This document shows, one piece after another, positions 25,940 to 39,500 of a DNA stretch of 64,000 bases. Each line of letters begins with the position of its first letter. Positions within the stretch are counted from its first letter, which is position 1. Source of the stretch: Datnioides undecimradiatus (lineage: Eukaryota > Chordata > Actinopteri > Lobotiformes > Datnioididae). The stretch is from NCBI GenBank assembly GCA_008933995.1, contig WARS01000012.1:9287001-9351000 (forward strand). Reading direction: 5' to 3'. Below the pieces are notes generated by a model, which was not told the DNA's origin, ran no database searches, and was given only the letters and a program-made list of their open reading frames with translations. Both the position numbers and the translations under genes were made by a program.

Positions 25940-28900
25940 AGTTCATGAGTCATCGCCACATGCTGGGAGACCAGGCTTGTCTGGTTTGGAACACATGTGT
26001 TTAACACAGGAAAAAAAAACAAAAAACAACATGCCCCTCGAATAAGAAACAACTTCACGACTGCAAAAAAGGGCGAAAACCTAGCGAAGGAGCCTGGAGA
26101 GGAGACTTTATGTTTGCGAAACGGAAAATTTGATTACTTTTGGAGGGCAAAGTGGTGAAAACAAAAGACTATTCTTTAATATCTGGGCCTCAGTTGTGGC
26201 CTTTAACATATACCGCAACTGGAACAACTCCTGGTAGTCCAGAAGTTAGAAAAACAGACCGGAGCGATATAATTAAAAGGTGCAGTAGCTGGTTTCATTT
26301 GTCAAGTCGGTTGGAAAAGGGAATATGAAACTGTTTCTCCTCCAAGTAACTTCTTGTCTGCACACCTTTGGGCAAGCCTCTCAAACCTCTCCAGTGTCTA
26401 ACAGGAAAAGGTTTGTTTAAAAGAGACACCAAACAACACAGGAACCAAAGAAAAACATGAGGTTGTCGCCTGGAAAAAAGGCGCGCATGTATTTTTCAGG
26501 AAACATGTAAGTTGGTCCCGTAGCAGGCACCGCACAGAGGCTTGTTGTATGTACTACTTGTAACAACGCTGCAGTGTTTTGGGTTTAATGCCTACGTGTG
26601 CATGACGGTTTTGCATGTCTTATTATCACCTTGCTGTGCCTGGATGGTTGGCAGGACATTCTCCAGAACAGTGAGAGACTTTCTGTGGTAATCAGCTTGG
26701 GCTTCTAAGAGCTACAAAACACAGAAACGCACACAGAGAGACGGAGATGAGGGTGAGTCGAAGGAGACAGGCAGTAAAAGACATGACAGCAAAGTAAATT
26801 GAATGGCTGGCCAAGTCTGTGCTCCCGGTTCCTGTGCAGCTGTGAACATTCCCACATTAAAACGCACGTTTGGCTTGTTGACATGCTTTACTCACTGTTA
26901 CGAAGTAGCAGGCATAGTCTCCTTCTTTCGCAAAGAAACTGTACATGTCTGCAGCGAGTTGATCCTGTGCAGTAAAGACAGGAATTTAAACTGTTAGAGC
27001 GCTGAAAGATGAACCTAATACTTACTTTCTAGACCAAGACACAATACGGCTCTACAGTAATAATGACAAAGTGAGACGAAGGGTAGCTTTGCTGCTCTAA
27101 ACTCCTATTAATTTAATAAATATCTTCCATCTTCACTGCACAGTGTCATCCATCAGAAGAATGTGTGTTTTAGGTGGCACAAGGACAGACGTCAGCGGTC
27201 AGCTAAGCCTCTGGTCTGCGCTCTACGTGAGTCATAAATCCTACTGCTGTTGGCAGGGGCTCGCTGAGGCTTGGAGGGAGAGCTTGTGAAAGGGAAACAC
27301 AGGGCTCTCGACTTCCTGGACACAAAACCTGACACACCAGGCAGCCGCGACAGCGCAGTGGATTCAAACACACTCACATATAGACACACACTGAGCTGAC
27401 GGCGCATTTGTGTCCTCCAGTTTACACTTCTGATGAGGCGTACTTCCAGTTTCTTTAACTAATAAGACTGTAAAAGACCTCTGGCCTACACATTCATGCA
27501 GGGTTCTACCAGAGTATGAAGCAGAATATAAACATAATTATATACAGCCTTTATTTATTAGAAGGTTGTCATCTGCATATAATGATATGAAGCCAGTTTT
27601 ATTAGCACTTCTCAGTGTAACCTGGGGGCTCCAGGAATGCTGGTATGACCTGCTACGACCTGCTAGGAGTCATTTTCATATATATTAATGTTGGCTACCT
27701 TGCAAAGCTCCATTTTGTTCATGGCCTCGTCCATCTCCTCCTTGAGTAGGTCAGCCTTGGCCGTCAGTGCTTGAGTGTTTGTTCCTGAGATTATTGACTT
27801 GGTTGCCTGCAACCATCTGTGATACAGAAACAATCCAAGACTAATGTGCATTTCAGTCAGGATTGAGTTGGTTTTGAGTAAAGCTGTTTTAAGTCCTAAA
27901 GCACTGAATTTTAATGTGCACGACATTATGATGCAGACGTTCAAACCTTGCTCTGGCAGAATCATAGTCCAGCACCAGTTTGGCCAGCTGTTTCCTCTGC
28001 TTCAGGATGTTGGGAATGTCCACCTACAATAATTACATCCAAAACACACAGAAGGTAAATGAGAAGGTTAAAAGGACAAAGATCTAACAACTGTTTCAAT
28101 TGTTCATCCTAGACGACCAACCTAAGATTTCCACCCAATAAGTCGTTTTAACTGTAAAATAATAATAATAATAAAAAAAAAATAGTGTTTACTCTCTTTG
28201 AGTGTGCTTAGAAGTGGATTGATTACGTTTAAACTTAAATGTCAGAGTAAAATATTTGTGAACGGTGGTCTTGGGCCTGGTGCAGCTGTACAGGTAATAG
28301 CCTAACAAAGATGTGTGATAGTCGATAGTCTTTGAATCTGGAAAGCTTGGTGTAACAAACAGAGAAACAGCCTCATGTTTAGCTAACACTACCAGGAGTG
28401 GCATCACTCTGTTTCGACTTCTCCTTCTCCAACCACACACGATCGCAATAACAAAACAGGCCGATGGAACATACTTTGTGACCTGTGCTTGAAAACAACA
28501 TAAACCCAAAAGACAGAAATACAAAGATTCCATTGAATAATCTATTCCACTAAAATTAGACCAAAGAAAGCAAATAATAGAGATGTGAATGCACTTAAAA
28601 GCAAGCCAAGAGCTGTGAGAGGATTTGAAATGTTTAACTTGTGTTTAGTTGCTGTTAAATCCAGAAGGTGTGAGCTTTCTGACCTCTGCAAGCTGGCTGA
28701 GGGGGTCCAGAACGTCCTTCTCTATCTGCAGCTCATGTTGCATCAGTTCTGACGCCAGGCGGTTCTCTGCCTCGCCGCACACTTCCATCATCTTCCTGTT
28801 ATCACCACAAAGAGAGAGAAGGGTGTTAAAAATCACAACGTCGAGTCGAGTCACGTCTCATTATCACATCAGCACTATTAGGTGAGGATGTGAGGTTGTC

Positions 28901-31900
28901 TACATCTAGTGTAATCGCACAAAATCTAACAGCACAGAGGGATGACAATCTGGGCCACCAGCTCTTCCTCTGTCTCCCAGTCGCTAACCGAAAGCAAAAC
29001 CAGGTTATTGTAATGACATTGTTTCTAGATGCCCAAAGCAACGAGCACACACACAGTGGCCTAGTGTCAGCACATGAATTAGGGTTTTGGGCCTATTAAA
29101 GCCTTGAGCCCTGGAATACAAAAAACAACACAGTCTAAGCTGACGGTTGACATGAATGCATCACATGCACTAGCAGACCAACTCCCGTACTTTCCCTTCC
29201 TCTTTACTTCTAGACGGACACATGGCGGTTGCGTAGATCTGGAGATCTGGATTCACTTTCTAGATCCTCAACTCCAATCTGTCTGGTCCTCTTTTTGGGT
29301 GTTACTCTCGGTCACACTGGATGCTCTGAACCTCATATAAGGCAACCGCTGAAAGTCACGTCAACAGAAAACCCAAATATGGCACATTCCTTGCCCTGAA
29401 TGCACGGCCTCATATTTCACCCTCTCTGGGGTGCATCTGCTCCGTTAGCAACAGTAGTCAAGACGGAGTAATTGGTTATCGGGCCTGTCAATTAAGCACA
29501 AACTCACCCTATCAAGGAGTCTTCTCCCAACTGGTTTCCGCCTTCCACCATCGCCTGGGATAGTGAAGTCAGAGGAAGCTTTTTCTGTAGTGTGTGAGTG
29601 GGACAAGGACAGATGCAGACAATGATTAGACTGGTTTTCAAACATAAGCCACTACAAACTATGTGGACGCGCACAAAGTACCCAGTTCTATACGGTAGCT
29701 TCAGTATTTGATGTTCAAGCCAATGGAAAAATCATCAAGGACTTTCCATTGAGCAGCAGATTCACAGTCAGGAAAGAGGAAGAGAGCTTTCCGAGCACAG
29801 GAGGAAAATACAGATGTTAAATGGTATTGAGGATGCAAACTAGGGAAGGGAGACGTCTATGAAATGACAACACGGGAGCTCATTTTCACACTTACATACT
29901 TCACAATTGTGCAAAACATCTACGAGTGTTCAACATCCTGTTTTTCCCAGAGAATCCCAAAGGTAAAAGTGTCATGCGCGGCGAATAAAGATGACAGATG
30001 TCTGAATGGGAAATGGAGCAAGTGGTGCCCAGAGCCAGAGAGGTGGAGTAAGCAATCAGTGGTTTTTTACCTGACCATTTCCTGTATAGAGGCGTGGTAC
30101 GGACTGTAGTGCGGTTTTGGGTGGTGTGGGGTAGAAAACACAAAAAGAGAGATCATGGACTGTAGGCCTACTGTGGACACTTTGAAAACACAATACTCAA
30201 ACTTGTGTGGGAGGTGATATTAAAAAAAAGTTATTACACATCCAGGAACATTTGTTTGATCTGGTTAGTTTGAATACTGGAGCTCTTTGACATGACATCT
30301 TTTGCTGAAACAAGCTCGATGTCTTACATGTCTCTTCTCTGCGTCCGCACCGATGTGTCCCTGTAGACATGACACCATCCTCTTGTGTGTGTTGTGGGAC
30401 ACCACACGCACCAACTCCATGCGCCGTTCAATCTGTGGACGAGACAAAATGTGCAAGAACAGATTTTAATGCAAATATGTACTACAAACATATCAGTCAC
30501 ATGACATCATGAGTCATCCCAGAAGAAGATAAGACAAGTTCTTTTTGTTACAAGTTGAGCGTTTGGTTGTATCATTTTTACATTAAAACATAATTATATA
30601 AGAATTGTATTGATAAACCTAAGAACCTGGACCACATCCTGTCATGCTGGTCTTTTGTTTAATCTCACTAACGGTCAGCATGGTCTCCATAAACCAACAC
30701 AGCAGTGGGACTGCGCAGTTGATGGCTGATGAGGTCCAGTTCCATGCAGAGATTTGATTTGCAAGCTGCCATCAGGGAGTCGGGGGTCAAAGGTCACACA
30801 TGATTGATAAGGCTTGTTTCCGCGGCGCAACGCTGGAATGTTATCTTTGAAACACATGACTCATCGGAAGTGTCGCCATAGCAACGGCCACTGGGCTGTG
30901 ACCGAGAGCGAGGGGGTTCTTGGGCTTTAAAAAGGACTTTCTGATTACACAGGCTTTCTCCTGTCCGCTCGCTTAACTACACAGCTCCACTCTGTGCTTT
31001 TAGCCTGACCAGATATAATACTGTCATTGATGGGACTCACTGCTGTTCTGGCTTAAGGACAGAGGCCGGCTGAAGCTCAGCGGGATGACTATTCACTGTC
31101 CTTGTCATGCCAGGTGTCTGACGGCGACAGTCAGAGTCAACATTAGCCTGGCTGTCATTACCCCATGAATAGAACTGATGATTGCAAGTTTGAGTTTACT
31201 TAACAGTCTGGCCGTCAAAGTGTGACGAGGCACAGAACTGGTTTGTGTTGGCGCAGGCTGTGAGAAAGTTAACGCAGATTGCACGCAGCACTTCCACACA
31301 GAACAGGTGTGTCTTCTGTCAGAAGTGATGAGACAGAGTGGGTCTACAAGTTTCTGAAGGGGACAAAGGTGTACTCAAGAGTCGGGACAAACAATGTGCC
31401 AAATATAAATTGGAACAGCGAGGTCTAGAGGGCAAAATGAGCAGAAATGAAAGGAGACAAACGCAGAGGGAGGATCAACTGAATACCAGACAATTGTGTT
31501 CCAAAAACAGAACAGAGTCGGAACTCAGGAATTCCACAGCAGATATCCGCCTCCGTACACCGCCTTCCCCCTCCTCTCCTTTCCCTCCCTCTGTTCTCGC
31601 GCTCTTACGTCATTCCTGACCCATGGTGGCCCCCGGCATTCCCAAAACAGCTGGGTCAAATACAAACTTCTCCAAACGCACGCAGACACACACCCTCTGC
31701 CTCCTTCAGGCTTCAGGCCTGGGAACACTTCGGAGACTCGGCCCAGTTAGTACCTGGAAGAAAACAAGCGGGGGAATCCCCTCCCTACGCTGGGATGATG
31801 TTCCTGTGTGGGTGTACTGGAAATGTTTGGGTTACATGGCACTGGGAGGATTCCTCTTCCTTTCATTGTCAAAAACTTGGGTTAGACACACACACACACA

Positions 31901-33535
31901 CACACACACACAACACCACAGAGTCAAAAAATAAAATACACAGGGGAGTGAGAGAACCTAGACCAAGAGGAGTTGAGACGCAAGGCGCCCTGCTAGGTTC
32001 TTCCTCCTATGTGATGAGGTCAACACATGGTCAATCCCATGACGTGTCAGTAAGTAGGGAATCCCAACACTGGCTGGGATAGATGGGGAGAAAGACAGAT
32101 AGAGTGCCTGTGTCTGTGTCTGTGTGTCTGTCTGTGTGCCTGTATTTGTTTATTGGTTCCTATGAGAAAGGATGTTAACATGTCTGGACAAGCCTAGAAT
32201 GAACAAAAATAACACAACATGACGCATTAGGGGAGGAATTACGCAGTGAGCCGCTGATGGCAAACAAAATACCCTTTGTATGAATTAGGAATATGTGACA
32301 GAGGTGTTCCAAACAGCTGGCCGCTACCTTACAAAATGCCCTTAACATTTGGACCCAATTATAAATGTGAAAGTGCGATCAAGCAGCGAGCAGCAGCCTC
32401 GTATTTCTAGAGTATTTCTGGTGGCGTACCCCCCCCTACATTCTGCTATGTAGAGGAGCCGCAAGGAATGGACAGCTGGGTGTCTCCCCGGCACCCTGGA
32501 GGACCATATTTTTAAAAAAGGGCTTGAGATGGGGAGGCTAAGAATAATCCAAATGCCAAAGACTCACACCTGAGACGTATGGGATGGGATCAGATGAAGA
32601 GTCTGGCTGCAGCTGACATGACACCATGACCTGCTTCTTTGCAAGAATTTGTAAATAGAGGCGATTAGTGGAAATGCACGGTAAAATTCCTGGTACAACC
32701 GGGGGGGGGGGTGTTAAAACCATTCAGGGAAATGATAGAAAATCCCTATCTGTAGTGGGAAGCTCGGAACATAGCTCACATAGCAACTCTGCGCAAATAT
32801 TCCAGGATGGCTTTTCCATTAACTGAAAGGATAAACTGAGAACTTAGTTGTTGAGGCGAGGAGCGACACAGCCATCTCAGGAATTAGGGGGGGGGGGGGT
32901 TGAGTGACTTCCCACTCTCCATCCTTTACTCCCTTTTCCTTTATCAGACAGCAGTAAGGACACGGGAGTCTCAACAGCTGATTCCCAGACAGGGGCAGAA
33001 CAATCGCGTCTTTGAGGAACAGTGAAAGTCAATTGTCAGACTTAATATAACGTCCTCTCAGAGAAAACGCACCCTGAGCAGTTAGTCACCGCTGTTCGCT
33101 TGTCCACTTGCATTAAAGCAACTCACGCCTGCTCTGAATCCAGCTCTGATGTTCTAGCTGTCACTCAAACACATGCATGCCCATATAAAAGGCCAGTATC
33201 ACCTGAGAGAGAAGGAGGTGCTGTTTGTTTACAAAGAGTGGGAACAGGAATAAAGGGTGTCAGACATTGTGGCTTCGGGCGTTATTGAGGGCTAATGCAA
33301 CGCCACCTGAGTTTGTTTTAACATCCATGACACCTCCCTTTCAAACACAATGACAATCTTCATCACTGGCATGCCAGTACTTTGTCCAGCTGCTGTGACA
33401 CACAAACACACACACAGCTATATAGATACACTGCACACATACACATCCACAACTACACTGACTTCTGTGCAGCTTCTAAAGCCCATTTTGTTTCTATGAA
33501 AGTGCAGCAGTCCAAGACAAATAAACCCCCCCCCC

Positions 33536-33568
<33 letters not shown>

Positions 33569-36500
33569 CCAGCATTTAGACTTATTTGCTAGTCCAAGAG
33601 TTTGAAGGTCTCATTTTCAACAAGCACTACACCAGCTGAACCAACTGATCAGCGTTCTTCGACCATACATGATGTCAGCTGCTGGCATACGATTGGGCCT
33701 GGTCAGCACATGGTCCAGCTGCTCTTCAAACTTCACTCAGACAAAACTCAGCTCATACTTTGCGTGTTCTGTTGCGTGTCACGAGGAGTGTTTGCTCCCG
33801 TGGTGTCCGTTCCGCATCATATTCTGGTTATATTGTAATATTCACAGGTCATTGCAGAGGTGGAGATGAAGAGACTCTTCAAATGCCTCTATGAGACAAA
33901 TTAAAGTTAAATAACCAGCGCATTAATCATTTACAGATGAATAAACTGATGTTGACGTTAATATGTCAGATGTTGTAGATTATTTCAAAGGAAAAAAATC
34001 CAATTGTACAAACCAAAGAGACAATCGATTTATTACACCTGGCATTATCAATCATGAATACTAGTTAGTCACATTTTGTACATTTTAAACTCAGTCAAGC
34101 TCAGTTCCTGCTATTCTGTCATCAGGTCAGCATAGAGACCAAAGATGTTGCTAGTGCCTGCATGACAAGCCGAGTCATAACTTCACCTGCATAATAAAAG
34201 GATTTCAATTGTTGCACCATATTAACATTTTTCATTCCCATTCCTTGATTTAATCACAGTTCTTCCCGACTGCTTGCAGTGAAGCAAATAAACAGCTGAT
34301 CTTTTCTGGTTATTATGTGGACATGTGTGTGAAATACTGGTCGGTGTATCTGCAGCCCCTTCCCGGTGTTGAGAGCTGGTCTGCAGTCACATTAATGATT
34401 TACCTGTAGGAGGTCATCGCTGAGAACTTCTGTTTTCTCCGCTCTGTGGGTGAGAAAAGACAACAGAGAGTGTACAGATTAGCACTGACAGACAGCGATA
34501 GCACAGAAATAGCTGCATTTCAGCACACTGTGCCAGCAAGGTGAAAATAACAGCTTAACAACATGACACTGCTCCTGAAAGACTGGTTTCCACGCTTAGC
34601 TTGAACGCTTGAATAGCGTCAGGTATTGACCCGGTCATCTGTGGGAATGTTTCAACTGAGGGTGGATCTCTTTAGTTGGTTGCCATGGCTAAACCAGCCG
34701 AGTTACAGGCTGGTATCCAGGCTGGAGGCAAAACATGTCTGAGAACACAGCTGCAGCACCATGCTTTTTACTGACCAGCGTGAAATATGTCTGTTGATAC
34801 ACATTACAAATCCAGGAACTCTGTTAGGGAAGTGTGTTTGTTTCTGCTGCAACAAGCTTTGATTTCCGTAAGCCACAGCTAGCCGGGCTCGTGGTGTCAT
34901 GCACAGTGGAGCCACGCAGTCCTGCTCTGCATGAGCCTATTAATAGTAAACTAATAGTTGGACTTGGCGAGGTCAGACAGATTACATTCACTTAAAGGGA
35001 GAAGGCTGGGAAACGCTCGGCTCAGCTCGCACTGCTTATTGACACCTTCACACGGGGCTGAAGGCTTCTGTAGCTGCTGGGGAGGGGGGGCCACACTACA
35101 GTCAGAAGGTTTGTGACAGGATGGGAGCTGAACAACGTGGTTAACATGCAACTGCAACCTGGACTTGCTTTACCAAAAACGTTTTGATTCAGAGGCAGAC
35201 TAATGTGGAATATCTGATGCTGATACCGATTCTAGGGAAACCAATCAGCAATAACAAATATGGCAACCGATATAGCGAAATATTTGCGCTGGAATTAAAA
35301 TAGACCAAAACCAGGAAATCAGCACAAATACATCCAGCTACACCAAACATGCAAATGTGTAAAAGAAGGAAAAGAAAAATATTTTAGCAGCTCATCAGGG
35401 AGAACCGATGAGCTGCAATGACCTTCACTCTACTGATACTGATTCACTTTCTTTAACTTGAGGTATCTGCCAACACGATTACCGTACCAACACAACGGTG
35501 GTCTGTTTTTCAGAACTTCTTCAGAGCAGCTTTTTGTAATTAGCTGAACTGTAGTAAAGGTTTTCGCACGCTAACAACATTGATGTGTGTATAGGAAGTG
35601 TGAGCGTTTCCTTTTTTATATCCTCTAATGTCTTGCTACTTCTAAAGTCGTTTGCACTGACAACATGTCGTTTGTGTTTGTGTAGGGCTGTAATTGTAAT
35701 TTCATTTTTGAATTAAGAATGAATTCTTTAATTTATTGTTGTGTCCAAACAAAATGAAACAAAAATATACCCGTGTAAAAAAGCAAAATGTACCAGTACA
35801 CTAAATGCACAAAGATCAATAGTGATATGCAGTGAAAACTGAATATTAATCAGTTTTCAATGCATATTACTCAATAATATCAGTCACTCTGCTTGCAGGG
35901 TCCAGCTAATGGGGTTTATGCTAAAGACAAAATGTCAATGGAACAGTTTGCTGATGAACACCAGAGCTAGCTATCAGACAAACTGTTCACTGTTCACCAC
36001 AGCTGGTAAATGTCTGCAAACCACAGCCAGCAGCTGACAGTATTAGCTGGCTGTTGAAGTGTTTTAAGTGGCTGGTGAACGTTAGTAGTCTGCGCATATA
36101 GAGCGATTTCCCGGCGCATGACTTGCAAATATTGAGGTACTGCAGCACTTCTGTGGATTCTACTCGCTGCAAAGAAGAATCCACAAAGGCAGGAAGTGTG
36201 ATATCAAACATGATTTGCATAATACTGAAGTGGAAATGGAGCTAATGGGCAGGACCCCCCTCACCCCCCCTATAATTTGCCTTTATTACCTCTCACTCTC
36301 ACATGACTCTATTGTTTAACTCTCCTTCTCTTTGCTGTTGCACAGAACAAAGACTGTGCAATTATCGTTTCTAACTAATGTGCACACGTTCAGCCTTGTG
36401 ACTAAAGCGACCTGTGGACAGTCACTTGCCTGCATTTTGGGTAACCAGAGCTGGAAATGAAGCCTGGGCCCTCCTCCAAAAAACTGCTCTCTATGAACTA

Positions 36501-39500
36501 TAGTAACCTCGTCACAGCTGCTTTCAATTACAACACAGAGGCAGGGAGCAGGGAGAAACAGAGCGAGACTGACGGGGAAGGGATGACAGTTTGGGGGTTC
36601 CGAGGAAAGAAATATAAATACAGAGATGCTCGAGGGGTGGGGGTTGAAGACTCCTACAACTGCCAAACCAGTAGAATCTATAGGCCGGAGATGAATGGAA
36701 AGATTTCCACTGGAAGAGATCCCAAGCCAAGCTGGTGAGGTCACACGTGCAGAGTGAGGACCTCTAACCCACAGAAACCTACAGACAAGACTTCCAGCTA
36801 GTGAGCTCACATTATAATGCACGCACACATGCAGAGCGTGATTATAAAGCCACAATATGGAATCCATGTTCTGGTGTAGTCTACACACCGAGGAGCGCTT
36901 TATGTGGTCCTGTCAGAAAACCAGTGTGTTCGTCAAGCAGACGTATCCTTGAATACACGGCTAAGGATCATAAAATATTTATTCCGTATGTTTTATGCCT
37001 GCAAAATGAAAGTTCACGTGATCTGTTTGCTAGTTTCTTGCTAGCTTTTCGTGCTTTCAAGGGGTTGACTTTTGCAAATATCGCCCGAAACTGGTTGTAA
37101 TTAAATTATCCCAACACTCGTGAAGACATTTATATTCAAAGCTCCTGTAAAAGCAACGCTTGTGTGAACCGACCCCAAAAAGCACCGTGTCACAGAGGCA
37201 AAAATAGGCTGTGTGCGAGCCCGGGCAGAGCACAAACAACAAACAAACAAAACAACAATTGTTTTGCCGGCATCAGCTGAGCTAGAGCGAGCAGAGCTGA
37301 CCCCGGCGTGCCTCACCGAAGCAGCAGCCTTCTGGAGAAAGTGTGCCACTGCTCGCTCAGTGTGACTCCTTAACAACAAGAGATCCTCGCTGTGCAGCCG
37401 GAGCCCGCTGCATCAGAATGGTCACCATGGAGATCTACTATCAAAGTGGAAGGGGAGTAAGCGAATACTGCAGCCATAAGCACAATGGAGCGGCTGTTAC
37501 CGGCCACTCAACACAATCAGCGCGTGGAGAAGTAGGGAGGGTCTGCCTCTTATGGTTGCAACAGTTGGCAGCTTAAGGCATAAGGTAATGGATACTGGAC
37601 CCAGATGAAAGGCGCTGGAGAATAACTGAGTGACTCAGCCCGTACTACCTCCCTAACGTGGCTGATTATGTGAGCTGTTACGCTAACATTAGACCCCGGC
37701 AGGAGCGAGCAAAACACACAGGTTAAAACTGAAGGACGTTTGTCCAGAGAGTATTGTTATAGTAAATGAGAGTAAATAACATGCATCACGACAAAGACGG
37801 AAACTGCCTTCCTGTCTGATGTTTTATATCTCAATATTGTAACATCATCATTTTGTCTGTATACAATAAAGTCCTTCAAAATTTCCCAAAACGCTCAACG
37901 ATGTCATAAAAATGTTTTGTCCAAGATTAAAAATACAATTTAGCAGCCTAAAAACTGTAACAGCAACGCACACCACAGAGGAGAATACGTATATGTAATA
38001 AATGTTTCCCTGAGAACTTAATCATGTGACTTGCATCCTTCTTACTATTTGAAATCACTTTACTGTAGAAAGATGGTCAGTTTATTATTGGGAAGTTGGT
38101 GAAAAAAGTCCAACATTACCCAAACAGTCTGCGCCACTGTTCTCCATCTGAAGATCCTCTGAAACTAAATTAACTCAAATAAGTCAAGAAGTCTACCCGT
38201 TTCCAGTATTACTGTGATTATCATGATTAAAACAACATCCTCATTTTTGCCGCAGTCATGCCGTGTTTTTCTTTTTTTCTGTTGCACCAATTTACAATTT
38301 GGACGAGGGCAAAAATGACTCGGCCGGTAAACAAACAGAAACCGAGCCTCACAGGTCATGTCTGTCACAAAGGGTTCCCAGCTGACACACCTCTTTGTCC
38401 CTGAGGCAATGACCGGGTAATACACAGGGGAAACGCCCAGAGTCACCTATCCTGGCTAATTCAACAGTGACATTTGCTGATCCCTGCGGGCAAAGTGTCT
38501 TTTTCAGCACGACTCCCTCTCGAGTGAGCCAAGGACTTTCAAATACAATAGCGCTACATTAGAGTGAATAAACACGCCGCTGGTAAGAACTGTTGTTGCT
38601 GTCAAAAAGGATTATACAATACAAGTAAATGATTAAGAGCTCTGCTCCAATTAAACCTCTACACCTTCTGTTACTTGTGTCAGTCGGAGTGCCCGGGCCC
38701 GTAACTGGACTATCTGTGATTTCATTGACCAAACTTTGGCAACCACTGAACCCCAGAACAGAGCACCTGTAGATAAAACAGATTCCCAATCAGTAAGTTG
38801 TTGTAAGCTCATGTCAGTATTCATTCATTCATTGACTTTGCTCTGTGGTATAACAATCACCTAACCAACCCAGATAAAGTCAAAGTGAGGCAGCCTTTAC
38901 ACTAATGTGGCATCTAGCATATCAGAGTTTCCCTCTGGTCAGCTGAGGTGGGCTTTTTGTCTCTACTCTTCTTTTCTTGAGACCCTTGACCCCTTGTGAC
39001 AGTGTAAGGCAATGCTCTGATTAATTACCGCAAAGTGAGCACATAATGTTATTGATCAATCGGTGCCACTGGGTGAGCTGAATCAGGATTAGACAAACAT
39101 GGTGTAGCATGGTAATTAGGGAGCGTTAGCAGGGATTCAGACCAAAAACCAAAAACTGTTTTCTACAAGCGCGAGAGTTAAAAAACGGTACAGGAAGTCC
39201 AGTCTGAGTGACAGACCGACTTGTTTAAATGCTTTTCAGATGCACGCGGTGCACAATGGATTGTCATACTCACAGGATTTTGCTGCTATGGAACGTTAAC
39301 ACAGCAGAAACGGTTTTGTCTTTAATTGTAATGAACTGCGAACTATCTGTCACTGGCCAATGCAAATAAAGCGTTACAGCAAAAGCCCCACCCCCTAGTT
39401 GTCCTATAAAAGGGGGTGGATCCATTTCAATAAATAAGAGCTGTGTGTTTTCACACAGTGCTATCTGCCCTAAAGGGGTTCATGAAACAGATTTTGTTAC

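Larger units (their letters stand above)
30433..34403 (-). other. arhgap17: arhgap17 intron 2
   Basis: A 3.97 kb intron with no exon supported inside it. It holds a CA array (31885-31912), runs of 11 and 13 G (32701-32711, 32887-32899), and a C13 run joined to a CA array (33526-33567). Open frames here are short and low-complexity. Confidence 0.7.

Noticed and set aside
25711..26058. 115-codon frame with Thr-His repeats
   Set aside because: It is a translation of the GT/CA microsatellites at 25779-25938.
36316..36888. 190-codon open frame on the minus strand in arhgap17 intron 1
   Set aside because: It has no recognisable domain, no splice or start context, and low-complexity composition. 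It lies between verified exons of the same strand and would need to be an extra exon that the phase-consistent gene model does not need.
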